Source: Amphritea japonica ATCC BAA-1530 (GTDB lineage Bacteria; Pseudomonadota; Gammaproteobacteria; Pseudomonadales; Balneatricaceae). Taken from it: a DNA stretch of 64,000 nucleotides. Within the stretch, counting starts at the first letter, position 1. Each line of letters starts with the position of its first letter. Shown in pieces: positions 62,890 through 64,000 of this stretch. The DNA lies in NCBI RefSeq assembly GCF_016592435.1, contig NZ_AP014545.1:1116001-1180000 (forward strand), in the 5' to 3' direction. The notes beneath the pieces were generated by a model that was not told the DNA's origin, ran no database searches, and saw only the letters and a list, made by a program, of their open reading frames with translations. A program made the position numbers and the translations under genes.

Positions 62890-64000
62890 TTGTCCAACGC
62901 GGAAAACTTTAACGACCTGGGGCTGGACCCCCGGCTCAGCCCCATTCTTGATCATCAGGGCATTACTGAGCCGACGGAGATTCAGGCGCTGGCAATACCT
63001 ACAGCGATGGCCGGGCATGACCTGATTGCGTCATCGAAAACAGGCTCCGGTAAAACACTGGCGTACCTGCTGCCGACGATGCAGCGTTTGATGCGTAAGA
63101 AAGCACTGAATAAACGGGACCCCCGCGTACTGATTCTGGCACCAACCCGCGAGCTGGCTAAACAGGTTTACGCTCAGCTTCGCAGTCTGGTCAGTGGAAC
63201 GACCTATAAAGCGGCATTGGTTTTGGGGGGCGAAAACTTTAATGATCAGGCTAAAGCTTTGGCCAAAGATCCTCATGTTGTCGTCGCGACACCCGGGCGT
63301 TTGGTTAATCATCTGGATGAGCGTTCGCTTTTTCTGGAAGGGCTTGAGCTGCTCATTTTAGATGAAGCGGATCGAATGCTCGATCTTGGATTTGCCGCTG
63401 AATTGACCCGGATTAATCAGACGGCCAGTCACCGTTTACGTCAGACACTGATGTTTTCAGCCACACTGGAACATGCTGCGGTCAATAGTATGGCTGTGAA
63501 ACTGTTGAAAGCGCCTAAACGTATTGCTATTGGTGCGGCCAATGCAGAACATGCAGATATTGAAAAACGTTTCTATCTGTCTGATCACCTGGATCACAAA
63601 CAGGCTTTGTTGGAGAAGGTCCTCGAGACTGAAACTTATCAACAGGTGATTATCTTTACTGCGACCCGGTCGGATACCGATAGGTTGTCGCAACTGTTGA
63701 CCGGTCAGGGGCTGAAAACAGCTGCGCTGAGTGGAGAGATGAGTCAGGCTGACAGAAACAAAATAATGGACAGCTTTAGCCGGGGTCAACAACAGGTGCT
63801 TATTACGACCGATGTGGCTTCTCGCGGGCTGGATCTTTTGCAGGTTTCACTGGTGGTGAACTTTGATATGCCTAAACAGGCAGAAGAGTATGTTCACCGG
63901 ATCGGTCGTACTGGTCGTGCGGGGGCGAAAGGTGTAGCGGTTTCCCTGGTTGGACCGAAAGACTGGGAGGCTTTTAAGCGGGTTGAGAGCTTCTTGCAAC
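62890..64000 (+). CDS. DEAD-box RNA helicase, partial (3' end beyond window)
   Basis: A second DEAD-box gene, open from TTG 62890 to the right edge (370 codons). Translated: Q-motif EPTEIQALAIP near 32, Walker A SSKTGSGKT near 54, APTRELAKQ, VATPGRLV, DEAD motif LILDEADRMLDLGF near 160, MFSATLE, and the start of the C-terminal domain up to GEMSQADRNK, VASRGLDLLQV and HRIGRTGRAG. It resembles SrmB-type helicases more than the one at 58375, but without its end this is a guess. It follows rapA by 75 bases on the same strand. No ATG precedes the conserved region, so TTG is the best start. Confidence 0.88.
   Translation, partial: MSNAENFNDLGLDPRLSPILDHQGITEPTEIQALAIPTAMAGHDLIASSKTGSGKTLAYLLPTMQRLMRKKALNKRDPRVLILAPTRELAKQVYAQLRSLVSGTTYKAALVLGGENFNDQAKALAKDPHVVVATPGRLVNHLDERSLFLEGLELLILDEADRMLDLGFAAELTRINQTASHRLRQTLMFSATLEHAAVNSMAVKLLKAPKRIAIGAANAEHADIEKRFYLSDHLDHKQALLEKVLETETYQQVIIFTATRSDTDRLSQLLTGQGLKTAALSGEMSQADRNKIMDSFSRGQQQVLITTDVASRGLDLLQVSLVVNFDMPKQAEEYVHRIGRTGRAGAKGVAVSLVGPKDWEAFKRVESFLQ

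Noticed and set aside
1-64000. tRNA, rRNA, CRISPR arrays, transposases
   Set aside because: None found by eye: no cloverleaf with GGTTCGAATCC-like arm, no regular spaced repeats, no transposase motifs. Short RNAs may have been missed.

Overview
The window reads as a chromosomal segment of a marine gammaproteobacterium, probably of the Oceanospirillaceae type. This is an inference from gene content: class II dihydroorotase PyrC, type I asparaginase, HrpB, RapA, type 2 LeuA, a DctB/DctD-controlled TAXI-TRAP transporter, a PhnA-like protein, a YbdL/omega-amidase pair and a DUF3524 glycosyltransferase. Most genes are compact and of moderate GC, with good Shine-Dalgarno sequences and many GC-rich hairpin plus T-run terminators. 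No rRNA, tRNA, CRISPR array, transposase, integrase or prophage gene was seen.

Layout. 0-5.7 kb: HDOD signalling protein, lipoprotein, alpha/beta hydrolase overlapped by a GIY-YIG protein, a 45-residue Cys-motif protein, pyrC and ansA. 5.7-9.1 kb: an AT-rich island with a glycosyltransferase, a PAPS-type sulfotransferase with an extra C-terminal domain, and 1 kb without a gene. 9.1-17.2 kb: methylthioribose kinase, Yip1-like protein, YgeA-type racemase, CZB-GGDEF diguanylate cyclase, PbpG-type endopeptidase, Gate-domain membrane protein, and the overlapping methionine aminotransferase/omega-amidase pair. 17.3-29.5 kb: stress-type membrane protein, PhnA-like protein, unknown acidic protein, HrpB, haloacid dehalogenase, two pirins, a TauE/SafE permease whose start is frameshifted by a 10-bp duplication, a CDGSH-glutamate synthase fusion, a LysR regulator and glutathionyl-hydroquinone reductase.

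29.5-37.8 kb is the accessory-looking part: small exported proteins of unknown function, two short-chain dehydrogenases, a LysR regulator, RsuA and a CopD-like protein. Two exported proteins here share a Cys-containing module, and one of them seems to have lost its original signal-peptide start through a T-run slip. 37.9-47.4 kb: TrmK-like and TrmH-like RNA methyltransferases, prephenate dehydratase, then dctB-dctD followed by a TAXI receptor and fused TRAP permease. Between dctD and the receptor lie three copies of a 20-bp dyad and a textbook sigma-54 promoter. 47.7-52.8 kb: three consecutive paralogues with Sel1 repeats and a SPOR-like C-terminus, then a homologue of the queuosine-tRNA mannosyltransferase family.

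52.9-64 kb: lipoprotein, an Lrp/AsnC regulator divergent from leuA with an operator-like array between them, nitrilase, GFA protein divergent from an HxlR regulator, a DEAD-box helicase, RapA, and a second DEAD-box helicase cut by the window edge. The strongest items for follow-up are the DctD enhancer array, the Lrp operator array, the Sel1/SPOR trio, the TauE frameshift and the orphan exported-protein cluster. No defence system or mobile element could be demonstrated.
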